A stretch of DNA of 64,000 bases from Pseudohoeflea suaedae (GTDB lineage Bacteria > Pseudomonadota > Alphaproteobacteria > Rhizobiales > Rhizobiaceae): assembly GCF_004354915.1 (NCBI RefSeq), contig NZ_SMSI01000002.1, positions 496,001 to 560,000 on the forward strand, in the 5' to 3' direction. The notes under the pieces were generated by a model, which was not told the origin of the DNA, ran no database searches, and worked only from the letters and a program-made list of their open reading frames with translations. Each line of letters begins with the position of its first letter. Positions within the stretch are counted from its first letter, which is position 1. A program made the position numbers and the translations under genes. This document shows, one piece after another, positions 51,233-60,063 of this stretch.

Positions 51233-51912
51233 AACTGATCCTATTCGACTGCGACGGAACGCTCGTCGACAGCCAGCACATCATCCATGCCTGCATGGCG
51301 AATGCCTTGAGGGATTTCGGATACGACGATCCGGGCGGCGAGACCGTCCGCTCGATCATCGGGCTGTCGCTCGATCGCGCGGTGGCACGGCTTCTCGCCC
51401 GTGACGTCGACGAGGAGGTCGACGCGATCGCGGCGCGCTACAAGGAACATTTCGTGGTCTACCGCTCCAATGGCGGGGCGATGGAAGCTATGTATGACGG
51501 GATGGAAGCGCTGGTGCGCACGCTGGCGGCTCAGCCCGAAACGATCCTGGGGGTTGTCACCGGCAAGTCCCGCCGTGGTCTCAAAACCATTCTGGGTCAC
51601 TACGATCTGGAGCGGCTGTTCGTCACCACCCGGACCGCCGACGATTGCCCCTCCAAGCCCAATCCCGCGATGGTGCTCGAATGCTGCCGGGAGACCGGCT
51701 TCGATCCGGCGGACACGTTTGTGGTCGGCGACGCGGTGTTCGACATGGAAATGGCAAACAATGCCGGCGCCACCGCCGTCGGCGTTTCGTGGGGGTATGC
51801 GCCGCTCGATCATTTAAAACGGGCCGGCGCGCACCATATTGCACATAACGCCGAAGAGCTCGGCGATATCCTCGCATTCCAGGGAGCCAGCGATGCGCGA
51901 CTTGCTCAGTGA
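51229..51912 (+). CDS. HAD-superfamily phosphatase (phosphoglycolate phosphatase-like)
   Basis: A 227-residue HAD subclass IA hydrolase. Motif I is LILFDCDGTLVDSQ with the nucleophile and acid aspartates; motif II is GVVTGKSRRGL (Thr), motif III the Lys in DDCPSKPNP, and motif IV VVGDAVFDMEMANNAG. The helical cap lies between motifs I and II. Substrate unknown. It overlaps both neighbours (4 bases with rluC, 20 bases with the ATP12 gene). Confidence 0.92.
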   Translation: MKLILFDCDGTLVDSQHIIHACMANALRDFGYDDPGGETVRSIIGLSLDRAVARLLARDVDEEVDAIAARYKEHFVVYRSNGGAMEAMYDGMEALVRTLAAQPETILGVVTGKSRRGLKTILGHYDLERLFVTTRTADDCPSKPNPAMVLECCRETGFDPADTFVVGDAVFDMEMANNAGATAVGVSWGYAPLDHLKRAGAHHIAHNAEELGDILAFQGASDARLAQ

Positions 51913-52681
51913 TCTCGAAGACGGCACGCCGCAGGAAAAGGACCCGGTGCGCCGCGCGCAGTCGGCCTTTCAGCGCGACATGCCGAAGCGCTTCTACAAG
52001 GACGTCACCGTGGGCGAGGCGCCCGACGGTTTCCTGATCCTGCTCGACGGGCGCGAGCTCAAGACCCCTTCGCGGGGCCTGTTTCATCTGCCCTCGCGCG
52101 ATCTGGCGGACGCCGTGGCGGAAGAATGGGACGCCCAGACGACCCGCATCGATCCCGGCGCTATGCCGCTCACGCGCATTCTCAACACGGCACTCGATGG
52201 CGTCGTGCACGTCAAGGACGAGGTGCGTCAGGAGATCCTCGCATATGGAGGCACGGACCTGCTGTGCTATCGCGCGGATTCTCCCGAGGGGCTCGTCGCG
52301 GCGCAGAACAAGAAATGGAACCCCTTCCTCGCATGGATGGAGCAGACCCATGGTGCGCGCTTCCAGCTCGCCGAGGGCGTGATGCATGTCGAGCAGTCGG
52401 AGGAAACCAGATCGATCCTGGCCGGGCTCGTGGCCGCGCGCGACTCCGCAATCGTCCTGGCCGCACTGCATGTCGCGACAAGCCTGACAGGCTCGCTGGT
52501 CATGCCGCTTGCCATTCTCGAAGGCGCCGCGGAGCCGGACGAGGTCTGGTCCGCCACTCATGTGGACGAGGACTGGAACATCTCTCAATGGGGCGAAGAC
52601 GCCGAAGCGACACGGCGCCGAAACGCCCGCAGGCATGAGTTCGACATGGCGTGTCTGGCCATGCGGTCGATCGCGCGCTGA
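51893..52681 (+). CDS. ATP12-family F1 ATP synthase assembly chaperone
   Basis: A 262-residue homologue of mitochondrial Atp12, which binds the alpha subunit of F1 during assembly. KRFYKDVTVGEAPDGFLILL, TPSRGLFHLPSRDLA and EEWDAQTTRIDPGAMPLTR are typical of the family, found in alphaproteobacteria and mitochondria. The ATG at 51893 lies 20 bases before the HAD stop, following CAGGGAGCCAGC, so the two are translationally coupled. Confidence 0.92.
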   Translation: MRDLLSDLEDGTPQEKDPVRRAQSAFQRDMPKRFYKDVTVGEAPDGFLILLDGRELKTPSRGLFHLPSRDLADAVAEEWDAQTTRIDPGAMPLTRILNTALDGVVHVKDEVRQEILAYGGTDLLCYRADSPEGLVAAQNKKWNPFLAWMEQTHGARFQLAEGVMHVEQSEETRSILAGLVAARDSAIVLAALHVATSLTGSLVMPLAILEGAAEPDEVWSATHVDEDWNISQWGEDAEATRRRNARRHEFDMACLAMRSIAR

Positions 52682-52757
52682 CGCGATTTAGTTTCCGCGC
52701 CAGGCGGAGAATCGGGCACACTTCGGCGCGTGCCATTCGCATTCGCCGGAGTAAGCC

Positions 52758-53411
52758 TTGAACCTGCACGAAACGATCGCTCGATTTTCGCTGAAGAGCA
52801 TCTGCGCCGTTGTCTTTGCCTTTCTGCTCGCCTCCTGCAGCACCACGACCGAGCCGCGTTCCGTGGCGAACCCGTTTCGGGTGACCATCATATCGGTGGT
52901 GGTCAGCTCGGACTTCGGTGTCGATCCCGTTTTCGTCGCGCGGCTCGCTCCCGCCCTGAGAAATTCCGTCGGCGGGTCGGCGGGCAACATGACGCGTTTC
53001 GCCGAACTCAGGATTTTCGTCCGGTGGATCAGGCAGGGGATCTCCACGCTTGGGGCAACGACGGTTGCCTATGACATCGTTCTGACGGCAACGGATAACG
53101 GCCGCATGCTCTATTCCGAGCCGGTCCGCCTGAAGGTGGAAAACACCGAAGACCTGATCCCGGCGATGATCGAGGATGTGCGCCGGCTCACCGGAATTGC
53201 CGATCAGCCGCCGGTGCCGGTGAGCGTTCCCGTCCGTCCGGCCATCCGGCCTGCAAGACAAGATTTCATCGTCAACCCGACACCGCCACCCGTCAGCCTG
53301 GCACGCCGGGAAATGGCGCGCGAGGCGCGGGATGGCGACATCATTTCCGGAAACGAGCCTTGCGTCGTGTCCGTCGCAAACGATTGTACGGTCTTCGACG
53401 CGGCCGAATAG
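52758..53411 (+). CDS. putative outer-membrane lipoprotein of unknown function
   Basis: A 217-residue protein with a lipoprotein signal: a hydrophobic stretch (AVVFAFLLASCS) with the lipobox LLASC and lipidated Cys near residue 27. The mature part has a beta-rich middle (FRVTIISVVVSSDF, AYDIVLTATDN) and a Pro-rich tail that ends in a segment with two cysteines (CVVSVANDC). The start is taken as TTG at 52758 behind GGAGTAAGCC, because the first ATG would remove the signal. I do not recognise the family. Confidence 0.75.
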   Translation: MNLHETIARFSLKSICAVVFAFLLASCSTTTEPRSVANPFRVTIISVVVSSDFGVDPVFVARLAPALRNSVGGSAGNMTRFAELRIFVRWIRQGISTLGATTVAYDIVLTATDNGRMLYSEPVRLKVENTEDLIPAMIEDVRRLTGIADQPPVPVSVPVRPAIRPARQDFIVNPTPPPVSLARREMAREARDGDIISGNEPCVVSVANDCTVFDAAE

Positions 53412-53433
53412 GGTTTTCCCGGCCGGACATGAA

Positions 53434-53469
53434 AAAGCCCGGTCTCGAGGCCGGGCTTTGCTCGTTTTC
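53434..53469. terminator. bidirectional terminator between lipoprotein gene and fghA
   Basis: AAAGCCCGG and CCGGGCTTT form a perfect 9-bp stem with an 8-base loop, with A-rich and T-rich flanks, between convergent genes. Confidence 0.85.
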
Positions 53470-53472
53470 CGA

Positions 53473-54324
53473 TCAGGCACCAAGCCGTTGGGCGTGCCAG
53501 TCGAGGTGGTCGTCCATGAAGGTGGAGATGAAATAGTAGGAGTGGTCGTAGCCCTCTTGCATCCGCAAGGTCAGCGGAATGCCGGCCGCTTTGCATGCGT
53601 CTTCGAGCAGCCACGGGCGAAGCCCGTCCTCCAGAAATCCATCGGCGGTGCCCTGGTCGACCAGAAGTTCGGGAAATGTCGCGCCGTCCTCGATCAAGGC
53701 GACCGCGTCATGAGCGCGCCAGGCGGCCTGGTCCTTGCCCAGATAGCGCGCGAAGGCGCCCTTGGACCAATCCGCGCTCGAGGGTTGGACAATCGGCGCG
53801 AAGGCCGAGCAGCTCTTGAAACGGTCGGGGTTGGCGAGCGCAAATGTCAGCGCGCCGTGGCCGCCCATGGAGTGACCGAAGACACTTTGCCGCGACATGT
53901 CGGCCGGGAAGTGCTTGCCGATCAGCACCGGCAGTTCCTCGAGAATGTGCGTCTTCATGTTGTAGTTGACGTTCCACGGCTCTTCCGTGGCGTCGAGATA
54001 GAAGCCCGCGCCCTTGCCGAACTGCCAGTTGGTGGCGTCGTCGGGCACCTGGTCGCCACGCGGGCTGGTATCGGGGCAGACGACGATCAGCCCTAGTTCG
54101 GCGGCGCGCTTGCGATATTCGCCCTTGTCCATGACGTTCTGGTGGGTGCAGGTGAGCCCCGACAGATACCACAGAACCGGGCAGGGGCGTTCCAGTGCCT
54201 GCGGCGGCACGAAGACCGCGAAGGTCATCTCGCAGGCACAGGCGTCCGAATAGGTCGTGTAGACGCCCTGCATCCCGCCATGGGCCTTGGCGGTGGACAC
54301 CACCTTGAGCGTATTGTCAGCCAT
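53473..54324 (-). CDS. fghA: S-formylglutathione hydrolase
   Basis: A 283-residue esterase-D-type alpha/beta hydrolase that converts S-formylglutathione to formate and glutathione. The nucleophile elbow is FGHSMGGHGALTFA; the N-terminal block FAVFVPPQALERPCPVLWYL and LSGLTCTHQN are characteristic. It is directly downstream of the class III alcohol dehydrogenase (2 bases between them), so the two form the glutathione-dependent formaldehyde detoxification operon. Confidence 0.96.
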   Translation of the reverse strand: MADNTLKVVSTAKAHGGMQGVYTTYSDACACEMTFAVFVPPQALERPCPVLWYLSGLTCTHQNVMDKGEYRKRAAELGLIVVCPDTSPRGDQVPDDATNWQFGKGAGFYLDATEEPWNVNYNMKTHILEELPVLIGKHFPADMSRQSVFGHSMGGHGALTFALANPDRFKSCSAFAPIVQPSSADWSKGAFARYLGKDQAAWRAHDAVALIEDGATFPELLVDQGTADGFLEDGLRPWLLEDACKAAGIPLTLRMQEGYDHSYYFISTFMDDHLDWHAQRLGA

Positions 54325-54326
54325 CC

Positions 54327-55436
54327 TCAGTAGACCACCACGCCGCGGATGCTCTTGCCCGCATGCATCAGGTCGAACCCTTCATTGATGCGTTCGAGCG
54401 GCATCGTATGGGTGATCATCGGATCGATCTCGATCAGACCCTGCATGTACCAGTCGACAATCTTCGGAACGTCCGTGCGGCCGCGGGCACCGCCGAATGC
54501 CGAACCGCGCCAGGATCGGCCGGTGACCAGCTGGAAGGGGCGGGTGGAGATTTCCTGGCCTGCGCCGGCGACGCCGATGACGATGGATTCGCCCCAGCCC
54601 TTGTGGGCGCATTCGAGCGCCTGGCGCATCACCTTGACGTTGCCGATGCATTCGAAGGAGTAATCCGCGCCGCCCTTGGTGAGATCGACGAGGTAGGGAA
54701 CCAGATCACCCTCGACTTCGCTTGGGTTGACGAAATGGGTCATGCCGAAACGCTCGCCCCATTCCTTCTTGTCGTTGTTGAGATCCACGCCGACGATCAT
54801 CTCCGCGCCGATCATGCGCAGGCCCTGGATGACGTTGAGACCGATGCCGCCGAGACCGAAGACGACCGCGCGGCAGCCCGGCTCGGCCTTTGCCGTGTTG
54901 ATGACAGCGCCGATGCCGGTGGTGACACCGCAGCCGATGTAGCAGACCTTGTCGAAGGGCGCTTCGGGATGGATCTTCGCAAGCGCGATTTCCGGCAGGA
55001 CCGTGAAGTTCGCGAATGTCGAGGTGCCCATGTAGTGGAAGATCGGCTTGCCGCCGATCGAAAAGCGCGAGGAGCCGTCCGGCATCACGCCCTGGCCCTG
55101 GGTCGTGCGGATCGACTGGCAAAGGTTGGTCTTGGGGTTGAGGCAGTATTCGCACTCACGGCATTCCGGGGTGTAGAGCGGAATGACGTGGTCGCCCTTC
55201 TTCAGCGACGTCACACCCGGTCCGACATCCACGACGACGCCCGCGCCCTCATGGCCGAGAATAGCCGGGAAAATGCCTTCCGGATCGGCGCCCGACAGCG
55301 TGAATTCGTCGGTGTGGCAGATCCCCGTCGCCTTGATTTCGACGAGGACCTCGCCGGCACGCGGGCCTTCAAGATGAACGGTTTCGATCTCGAGCGGTTT
55401 GCCGGCCTGATAGGCCACGGCTGCGCGTACATCCAT
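54327..55436 (-). CDS. S-(hydroxymethyl)glutathione dehydrogenase / class III alcohol dehydrogenase
   Basis: A 369-residue zinc-dependent dehydrogenase that oxidises the formaldehyde-glutathione adduct and can reduce S-nitrosoglutathione. Zinc and structural sites are in [18 protein letters not shown] and [16 protein letters not shown]; the NAD motif is [11 protein letters not shown]. The start at [10 protein letters not shown] is preferred over an ATG three codons upstream because GAGG lies 9 bases before it but directly touches the earlier ATG. It lacks a short loop segment seen in some relatives near residue 255, probably a normal variant. Confidence 0.95.
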   Translation of the reverse strand: MDVRAAVAYQAGKPLEIETVHLEGPRAGEVLVEIKATGICHTDEFTLSGADPEGIFPAILGHEGAGVVVDVGPGVTSLKKGDHVIPLYTPECRECEYCLNPKTNLCQSIRTTQGQGVMPDGSSRFSIGGKPIFHYMGTSTFANFTVLPEIALAKIHPEAPFDKVCYIGCGVTTGIGAVINTAKAEPGCRAVVFGLGGIGLNVIQGLRMIGAEMIVGVDLNNDKKEWGERFGMTHFVNPSEVEGDLVPYLVDLTKGGADYSFECIGNVKVMRQALECAHKGWGESIVIGVAGAGQEISTRPFQLVTGRSWRGSAFGGARGRTDVPKIVDWYMQGLIEIDPMITHTMPLERINEGFDLMHAGKSIRGVVVY

Positions 55437-55537
55437 AGGTGTCATCCTCGCGGGGTGTCGTTATGATTTGCTTCCCGGCGACTTTGTCACGCGCCGGTTC
55501 GTGGCTCAAGCAACCTGCCGGTGCTAAATCGTGCGGC

Positions 55538-55921
55538 TCAATTGCTGGAGGCGCGCAGAAGCGTGTCGATGCGATCGCGCAGCGCCGCGATGCCGTTGGT
55601 CACTTCGTTGTTCAGATCGACAAGGCGATCGAGTTCTCCGGACAGTTCCGCCAGCCCGGCGGAAACGATGCTCTGGTCCGGACCTTCGCCGGCGCCCGAT
55701 ATCAGCCAGGCGGGCGTGACCGACAGCACGCCGGCCAGCATCATCAGCTTGTTGGCACGCGGTTCGGATCGATCGTTTTCCCATTCGGTGAAAGTGTCGA
55801 GCGTAACGCCGAGACGTGCGGCGGCATCCTCGATGGTCATGCCACACATGTCGCGGGCCTTGAAAATGCGGCCTCCGAGCGTGTCTTCATCGAGAGCGGT
55901 CATGTCCATCGACTGAATCAT
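55538..55921 (-). CDS. XRE-family helix-turn-helix regulator
   Basis: A 127-residue DNA-binding protein. Residues about 17-72 form the Cro/C1-type helix-turn-helix (GRIFKARDMCGMTIEDAAAR, then LGVTLDTFTEWENDRSEP). The C-terminal 45 residues (LAELSGELDRLVDLNNEV) look like a short coiled coil for dimerisation. It starts with MIQSMD behind AAAAGG; an internal MDM is possible. It is divergent from the gene at 56143 and downstream of no clear target. Target genes are unknown. Confidence 0.88.
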   Translation of the reverse strand: MIQSMDMTALDEDTLGGRIFKARDMCGMTIEDAAARLGVTLDTFTEWENDRSEPRANKLMMLAGVLSVTPAWLISGAGEGPDQSIVSAGLAELSGELDRLVDLNNEVTNGIAALRDRIDTLLRASSN

Positions 55922-56011
55922 TAGCGGAACCTTTTTGAGTTGCTTTCGTTATCGGGAGGAGTAGCGCGGATTGAACACCCCGCAGTTCGATCTTGCCCTG
56001 ATTGGCTTGTT

Positions 56012-56039
56012 ATATAGCGGGGCAGGGCATGATTGACAC
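56012..56039 (-). promoter_or_regulatory. candidate promoter of the XRE regulator gene
   Basis: On the minus strand GTGTCA, a 16-base spacer and CTATAT stand about 90 bases upstream of the regulator start. The -10 matches the alphaproteobacterial consensus exactly; the -35 is weak. Confidence 0.4.
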
Positions 56040-56142
56040 CCCCGGTTGTCCTCCGCGTGACAGTTCCGAGCTGACGAAACGTTGAATTCATGAGGTGCAT
56101 GGCCCATCGCGGCGCACCGATATGGTGAAGCGGGAGTGTGTT

Positions 56143-56775
56143 ATGAGTGAACTGCGCTTGTTCTATCCAGCCTGTCTCATGATCGAGAAACCAGAGATAA
56201 CGGCGGGCGACGTGGACCTGCTTAATCGCAGGCCGCGCGCCCATGATCCGTCGGGGCGGGAGGATTTCACCCTGCTTCTGGCCATTCACCATGCCGGCTC
56301 GCGCAAATGCGTTGAATGGGAGCCATTCTTCATCGACCAGGCCGTGGGCGAGATCATTTCGAAAGTGGCTTGTCTCGGCACGGATGCTGCGCTGGTCGAT
56401 TGGGTGCGTCACTCGTTCTGCCGCAATGGGGTCATCGCCAGCCGCGCGGAATTCGAGGCGATCGTGCGGGTGGTCCAGACATTGCGCTATCTCTGCCCGG
56501 ATCTCGCCTCCTTCGCGCTCGAACAGGTCCTCATTGCGACAACCGAGCAAGACGGGCCGCTCGCCGTTCACCGCAAGTATCCCAAACCGTCGATCGCGCC
56601 CGACAATCTGGTATTCGTCAACCGGATCCTGACGGCGCTCGGCAGCGAGAAAACGCTCGATGTCCTGGAAGCCGAGAGGCTCTTCGATGCTCAGCGCAAG
56701 CGACAGCATTCGGGTGGTGCGCCGTTCGACGAGCTGGTATCGCGGCTGACCTCCGGCGGTCGGATCGCCGCCTGA
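56143..56775 (+). CDS. hypothetical protein
   Basis: A 210-residue cytosolic protein with no signal peptide or membrane segment and no family I can name. It begins MSELRLFYPACLMIEKPEIT; the middle is mostly helical (VGEIISKVACLGTDAALVDW, AEFEAIVRVVQTLRYL) and contains scattered cysteines without a metal-binding spacing. The ATG follows CGGGAGTG by 6 bases, while longer readings have no ribosome site. It is divergent from the XRE regulator and convergent with lipB. Codon use resembles the neighbours, so recent transfer is not suggested. Confidence 0.7.
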   Translation: MSELRLFYPACLMIEKPEITAGDVDLLNRRPRAHDPSGREDFTLLLAIHHAGSRKCVEWEPFFIDQAVGEIISKVACLGTDAALVDWVRHSFCRNGVIASRAEFEAIVRVVQTLRYLCPDLASFALEQVLIATTEQDGPLAVHRKYPKPSIAPDNLVFVNRILTALGSEKTLDVLEAERLFDAQRKRQHSGGAPFDELVSRLTSGGRIAA

Positions 56776-56789
56776 GAAAACGAGACAGG

Positions 56790-57512
56790 CTAGGTTCTGA
56801 TGTTTTCCGTCGGTCCGAAAATCCGCTCGAACACGGTGCGCAGGCGAATGTCCACATCCGCCATCGAGACGGGCAACCCGAGGTCGACGAGGCTGGTGAC
56901 GCCGTGATTGGCGATGCCGCAAGGTACGATGCCGCTGAAATGGTCCAGATCCGGCTCCACGTTGATGGCTATGCCGTGATAGCTCACCCACTTGCGCAGG
57001 CGCACGCCGATGGCTGCGATCTTGTCCTCGGCGATGGCGCCCGAGGCCTCACGGGGCTTCTCCGGGCGCTGTACCCAGACGCCGACGCGATCTTCGCGGC
57101 GTTCGCCCTTCACGTTCATTTCAGCCAGCGTGCCTATCGCCAGTTCCTCGAGCGCAGCCACCAGCGCCCGCACGTCACGGGTGCGGCGTCTGAGGTCGAG
57201 CATGACGTAGACCACGCGCTGGCCGGGCCCGTGATAGGTGTATTCGCCGCCGCGTCCCGTCCGGAACACCGGGAAACGTTCCGGCGCGAGAAGATCCCGG
57301 TCTTCGGCGCTGGTGCCAGCGGTGTAGAGCGGCGGGTGTTCGACCAGCCAGACGAGCTCGCGAGCCTCGCCGGCGGCGATCATCGCGACACGCTCTTCCA
57401 TGAAGGCGACGGCAACGTCGTAATCGGTCAGCCCGTCGGAGATCTTCCACTCGACGGGCGGCGTGTCCTCGTCGGCGAAAAAGGTGGTCGGAAGTTCTGC
57501 GCGTTCAAGCAT
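56790..57512 (-). CDS. lipB: lipoyl(octanoyl) transferase
   Basis: A 240-residue LipB that moves octanoate from acyl carrier protein to lipoyl domains, the first step of lipoate synthesis. [20 protein letters not shown] is the substrate-binding signature; the catalytic lysine is in [18 protein letters not shown] and the catalytic cysteine in [13 protein letters not shown]. The N-terminus through [12 protein letters not shown] is also canonical. It is convergent with the hypothetical gene at 56143. Confidence 0.95.
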   Translation of the reverse strand: MLERAELPTTFFADEDTPPVEWKISDGLTDYDVAVAFMEERVAMIAAGEARELVWLVEHPPLYTAGTSAEDRDLLAPERFPVFRTGRGGEYTYHGPGQRVVYVMLDLRRRTRDVRALVAALEELAIGTLAEMNVKGERREDRVGVWVQRPEKPREASGAIAEDKIAAIGVRLRKWVSYHGIAINVEPDLDHFSGIVPCGIANHGVTSLVDLGLPVSMADVDIRLRTVFERIFGPTENIRT

Positions 57513-57651
57513 GAGGGCTCTCTACGCCGTTCCCCCGGAGAAGGCAATTCGCAGGCTGCTGTCGGTTGTCCGCTACGCATTCACAGCCGGAATGAGAGGA
57601 TTGAGGTCGCGGGATGGCGCCTTGCGCCCCGGATAGCCGCAGCCTGAAAGC

Positions 57652-57672
57652 AAAAAAGCGCCTTGCGGCGCT
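57652..57672 (-). terminator. terminator after tRNA-Leu
   Basis: On the minus strand AGCGCC and GGCGCT form a 6-bp stem around GCAA followed by six T. It lies 25 bases downstream of the tRNA 3' end. Confidence 0.85.
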
Positions 57673-57696
57673 CTTCAAGCTCTCTCAGGGAGAGAA

Positions 57697-57781
57697 TGGT
57701 GCGGTCGAGAAGACTCGAACTTCCACGGGTTGCCCCACAGCGACCTCAACGCTGCGCGTCTACCAATTCCGCCACGACCGC
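57697..57781 (-). tRNA. tRNA-Leu (GAG anticodon)
   Basis: An 85-base class II tRNA with encoded CCA on the minus strand. The acceptor GCGGTCG pairs with CGACCGC, the anticodon arm CAGCGTTGAGGTCGCTG exposes GAG, a long variable arm follows and the T-arm has GTTCGAGTC. Confidence 0.97.
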
Positions 57782-57817
57782 CCGTGGTAGAAGCCGGAAC
57801 CGGTCCGGCGGGGCTGC

Positions 57818-57846
57818 ATGTAGCAAAAGGATCTGGAGGTAGCAAG
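57818..57846 (-). promoter_or_regulatory. promoter of tRNA-Leu
   Basis: On the minus strand CTTGCT, a 17-base spacer and CTACAT match the alphaproteobacterial consensus with one change in each box, and lie about 36 bases upstream of the mature tRNA. Confidence 0.6.
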
Positions 57847-57861
57847 CGGTAAGGTGACAAA

Positions 57862-57881
57862 TTTGCGCGCGATCGCGCAAA
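57862..57881. repeat. inverted repeat in the tRNA-Leu/SDR divergent region
   Basis: TTTGCGCG and CGCGCAAA are perfect 8-base arms around CGAT. Possible operator for the SDR gene or a stem in its leader. Confidence 0.5.
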
Positions 57882-57941
57882 GGCCTGTGTGTGAACGTCT
57901 GCAACAGCCGCAAACGCCGGCTTTGCCCCTTGTCTTCGGGC

Positions 57942-57981
57942 GGCTTGCCCTGTTTTCTGGTCGCCCGAATTCGGGCAAGCC
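57942..57981. repeat. nested inverted repeats just upstream of the SDR ribosome site
   Basis: The arms GGCTTGCCC (57942-57950) and GGGCAAGCC (57973-57981) are perfectly complementary and overlap a 14-base palindrome GCCCGAATTCGGGC at 57963-57976. The right arm of each uses the same GGGC, so two mutually exclusive hairpins are possible 5-15 bases before the GGGGAGG ribosome site. Confidence 0.6.
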
Positions 57982-57995
57982 TTTGGGGAGGAACC

Positions 57996-58748
57996 ATGAA
58001 ACGAGCCAGTTATCCGAGCCTCGAGGGCCGCACGGTGTTCATTTCCGGCGGCGCATCGGGAATCGGCGCGGAGATGGTCCGGGCCTTCGCCGCCCAGGGC
58101 TCGCGCGTCGGTTTCTTCGATTTCGACGACAAGGCGGGACAGGCGCTCGAAGCCGAAGTCCAGGGAGATGTCGCATTCGGGTTCTGCGACCTGCGCGATA
58201 TCGAAGCGCTGCAGGATGCCTTCACGGCGATGGCCGGACGGCTCGGTCCGGCGACGGTTCTCGTCAACAACGCCGCTCGCGACGATCGCCATGACTGGCG
58301 CAAGGTGACGCCGGATTACTGGGACGAGCGAATGGCCACCAATCTGCGCCACATGTTCTTCGCCATCCAGGCGGTGGCGCCGGGCATGATCGAGGCGGGT
58401 GGCGGATCGATCATCAACATGGGATCGAGTTCCTGGTGGGAGGCGGGTGGCGAAATGCCGGCCTATACGACCGGCAAGGCAGCCGTGCACGGGCTTACCC
58501 GCACAATGGCGCGAGATCTCGGCGAGCATCGGATCCGCGTCAATGCGATCGTCCCTGGCTGGGTCATGACCGAGCGCCAGAAGGAGCTCTGGGTGACGGA
58601 TGAGGCAATCGCCGGGCGGCGCGCCAAGCAATGCCTGCCGGACCTGATCGACCCCGTTTACGTGGCCAATATGGCGTTGTTCCTCGCTTCCGACGATTCG
58701 GCCATGTGTACCGCGTCCGATTTCCGCATTGAGGCCGGTTCTATCTAG
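57996..58748 (+). CDS. short-chain dehydrogenase/reductase
   Basis: A 250-residue SDR. The cofactor motif is SGGASGIG near residue 17; Asp in FFDFDD after the second strand suggests NAD. The usual NNAG is NNAA (VLVNNAARDDRHDW), and the catalytic residues are in INMGSSSWW and YTTGK. The ending SDFRIEAGSI departs from the common DGG ending. These traits resemble sugar dehydrogenases of the xylose/galactose type, whose products are lactones, but the substrate is not proven. It follows GGGGAGGAACC and is a single-gene unit with repeats upstream. Confidence 0.88.
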   Translation: MKRASYPSLEGRTVFISGGASGIGAEMVRAFAAQGSRVGFFDFDDKAGQALEAEVQGDVAFGFCDLRDIEALQDAFTAMAGRLGPATVLVNNAARDDRHDWRKVTPDYWDERMATNLRHMFFAIQAVAPGMIEAGGGSIINMGSSSWWEAGGEMPAYTTGKAAVHGLTRTMARDLGEHRIRVNAIVPGWVMTERQKELWVTDEAIAGRRAKQCLPDLIDPVYVANMALFLASDDSAMCTASDFRIEAGSI

Positions 58749-58829
58749 CTGTATCAATGATTTGCGAAGGTTTTCTCACGCAGCGAATCGTGGCGTTGAC
58801 GAACTGATTCAAGCGGTTCAGGCGATGAT

Positions 58830-59441
58830 TCAGGTCTGTCGGATCCGCTTCATCCAGAATTGCATCTGCTTTTCGCTTTCCGCCGTGTCTCCCACATCGA
58901 TCCATGAAAATCCGGTGACGAGACCGTCGGCCGGGGCATAGCCGCGCTTGCGCCAGAAACTGTCGAGCGGGCTGTAGTCCTTCGGTCGACGAGGATGGGC
59001 CTCGGGGCGCATGACCGCGCAGAAAGTGCATATCGTCCTGCCTGCCGCAATTGCCGCGGCCTCGCGGTGATCGAAGAAGGCGTGGCCGATGCCGTGGCCG
59101 CGATAGGCGGGCAGGAGCACCGATTCGCCGAAATAGAAGATCTCCGACGGATCGTGCCCGGCGTCTGCGAAGGGGGTGCGGAATTCGTCCTTCTGGCTCT
59201 GCATCGGTGCGCCGGTGGCCGCGCCGACGATCCGGCCGCCGTCAAAGGCTGCCACCAGCGCGGCGCCGTCGCTGGCCGCGAACTCCTCCAGATAGCCGCG
59301 CTCATAGTCGAGGCTGCCTTCGTAGAGATAGGGATAGGCGCGGAACACCTCGATGCGCAGCCGGGCCAGATCGTCGAGCGCCGCCTCTCGCTCCGTCCCG
59401 GTGAGGGGGCGGACGACGATGGGATGGCCGGTCTCGCTCAT
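58830..59441 (-). CDS. GNAT-family N-acetyltransferase
   Basis: A 203-residue acetyltransferase. The acetyl-CoA-binding motif A is in VLLPAYRGHGIGHAFFDHRE (Q/RxxGxG/A), preceded by IFYFGES on strand 4 and followed by a C-terminal FWRKRGYAP that fits strand 7. The substrate is unknown. Its start overlaps the stop of the NTF2-like gene by four bases, so the two are an operon. Confidence 0.88.
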   Translation of the reverse strand: MSETGHPIVVRPLTGTEREAALDDLARLRIEVFRAYPYLYEGSLDYERGYLEEFAASDGAALVAAFDGGRIVGAATGAPMQSQKDEFRTPFADAGHDPSEIFYFGESVLLPAYRGHGIGHAFFDHREAAAIAAGRTICTFCAVMRPEAHPRRPKDYSPLDSFWRKRGYAPADGLVTGFSWIDVGDTAESEKQMQFWMKRIRQT

Positions 59442-59854
59442 TCTGCGTTTTCGACCTGCGCGATCCAGTCCTTGAGATTGTAGTAGGTGGTGACGCGGCT
59501 GATCTTGCCATCGTCGATCTCGAAGAAGGTGCCGGCGGGCAGGCTGTAGGTCTGGCCGTCCGCCGGGGGCAATCCTTCGTCGGTGGCGAGATATTCGCCG
59601 CGGACGGTGAATTCCGCAGCCGCCCGATTGCCGTCCTCGGAAACCATGATCACCATGTCGCTCAGCTGCTCACGGTAGCTGCGCTCCATGTGGATCGAGA
59701 ATTCCTTGAAACTGGCCAGGCCGATGCGTCTTTCGCCCTGGTTGACGTCGTGGGCGACGTCTTCGTGCAGGCAGGCGAGCATGCCCTCGATCGAGTGATC
59801 GTTGAAGGCGGCGAAGTAGCGTTCGATGAGATCGCGGGTGGCTTCTTTGGACAT
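59438..59854 (-). CDS. SnoaL/NTF2-like domain protein
   Basis: A 138-residue protein of the NTF2-like cone fold, seen in IERYFAAFNDHSIEGMLACL, the FEIDDGKISRVTTYYNL strand pair and general layout. Such proteins are ketosteroid isomerase-like enzymes or ligand-binding proteins, and the function here is unknown. The start at MSKEATRDLIERY was chosen because CTGGAGCCACC precedes it; an in-frame ATG 40 codons upstream gives a poor extension. It is translationally coupled to the acetyltransferase. Confidence 0.85.
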   Translation of the reverse strand: MSKEATRDLIERYFAAFNDHSIEGMLACLHEDVAHDVNQGERRIGLASFKEFSIHMERSYREQLSDMVIMVSEDGNRAAAEFTVRGEYLATDEGLPPADGQTYSLPAGTFFEIDDGKISRVTTYYNLKDWIAQVENAE

Positions 59855-60063
59855 GGTGGCTCCAGGCAAAACTGATGAGATCATGACTAACGGAAAGCGC
59901 AATGCGCGATCAAGTTCCCGGCGCTCCGCAATGGCGGGCAAACACACAGGCTTTTTGGCCGAAAACCTTGTCATTCAATTGCATTCCCCCATCCTTTGTG
60001 ACCAATTGCGCATGAATTCGGGACGGGGCGGCACCTCTCCCTCTGGCCTCTGGAAACGAAAGC

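Noticed and set aside
54327-55466. A 367-codon plus-strand frame opposite the class III alcohol dehydrogenase
   Set aside because: It is an antisense shadow of a complete, clearly recognisable enzyme gene.
56316-57647. A 443-codon plus-strand open frame across the hypothetical gene and lipB
   Set aside because: It runs out of frame with the gene at 56143 and antisense to lipB, which has all catalytic motifs. It is not supported by a ribosome site.
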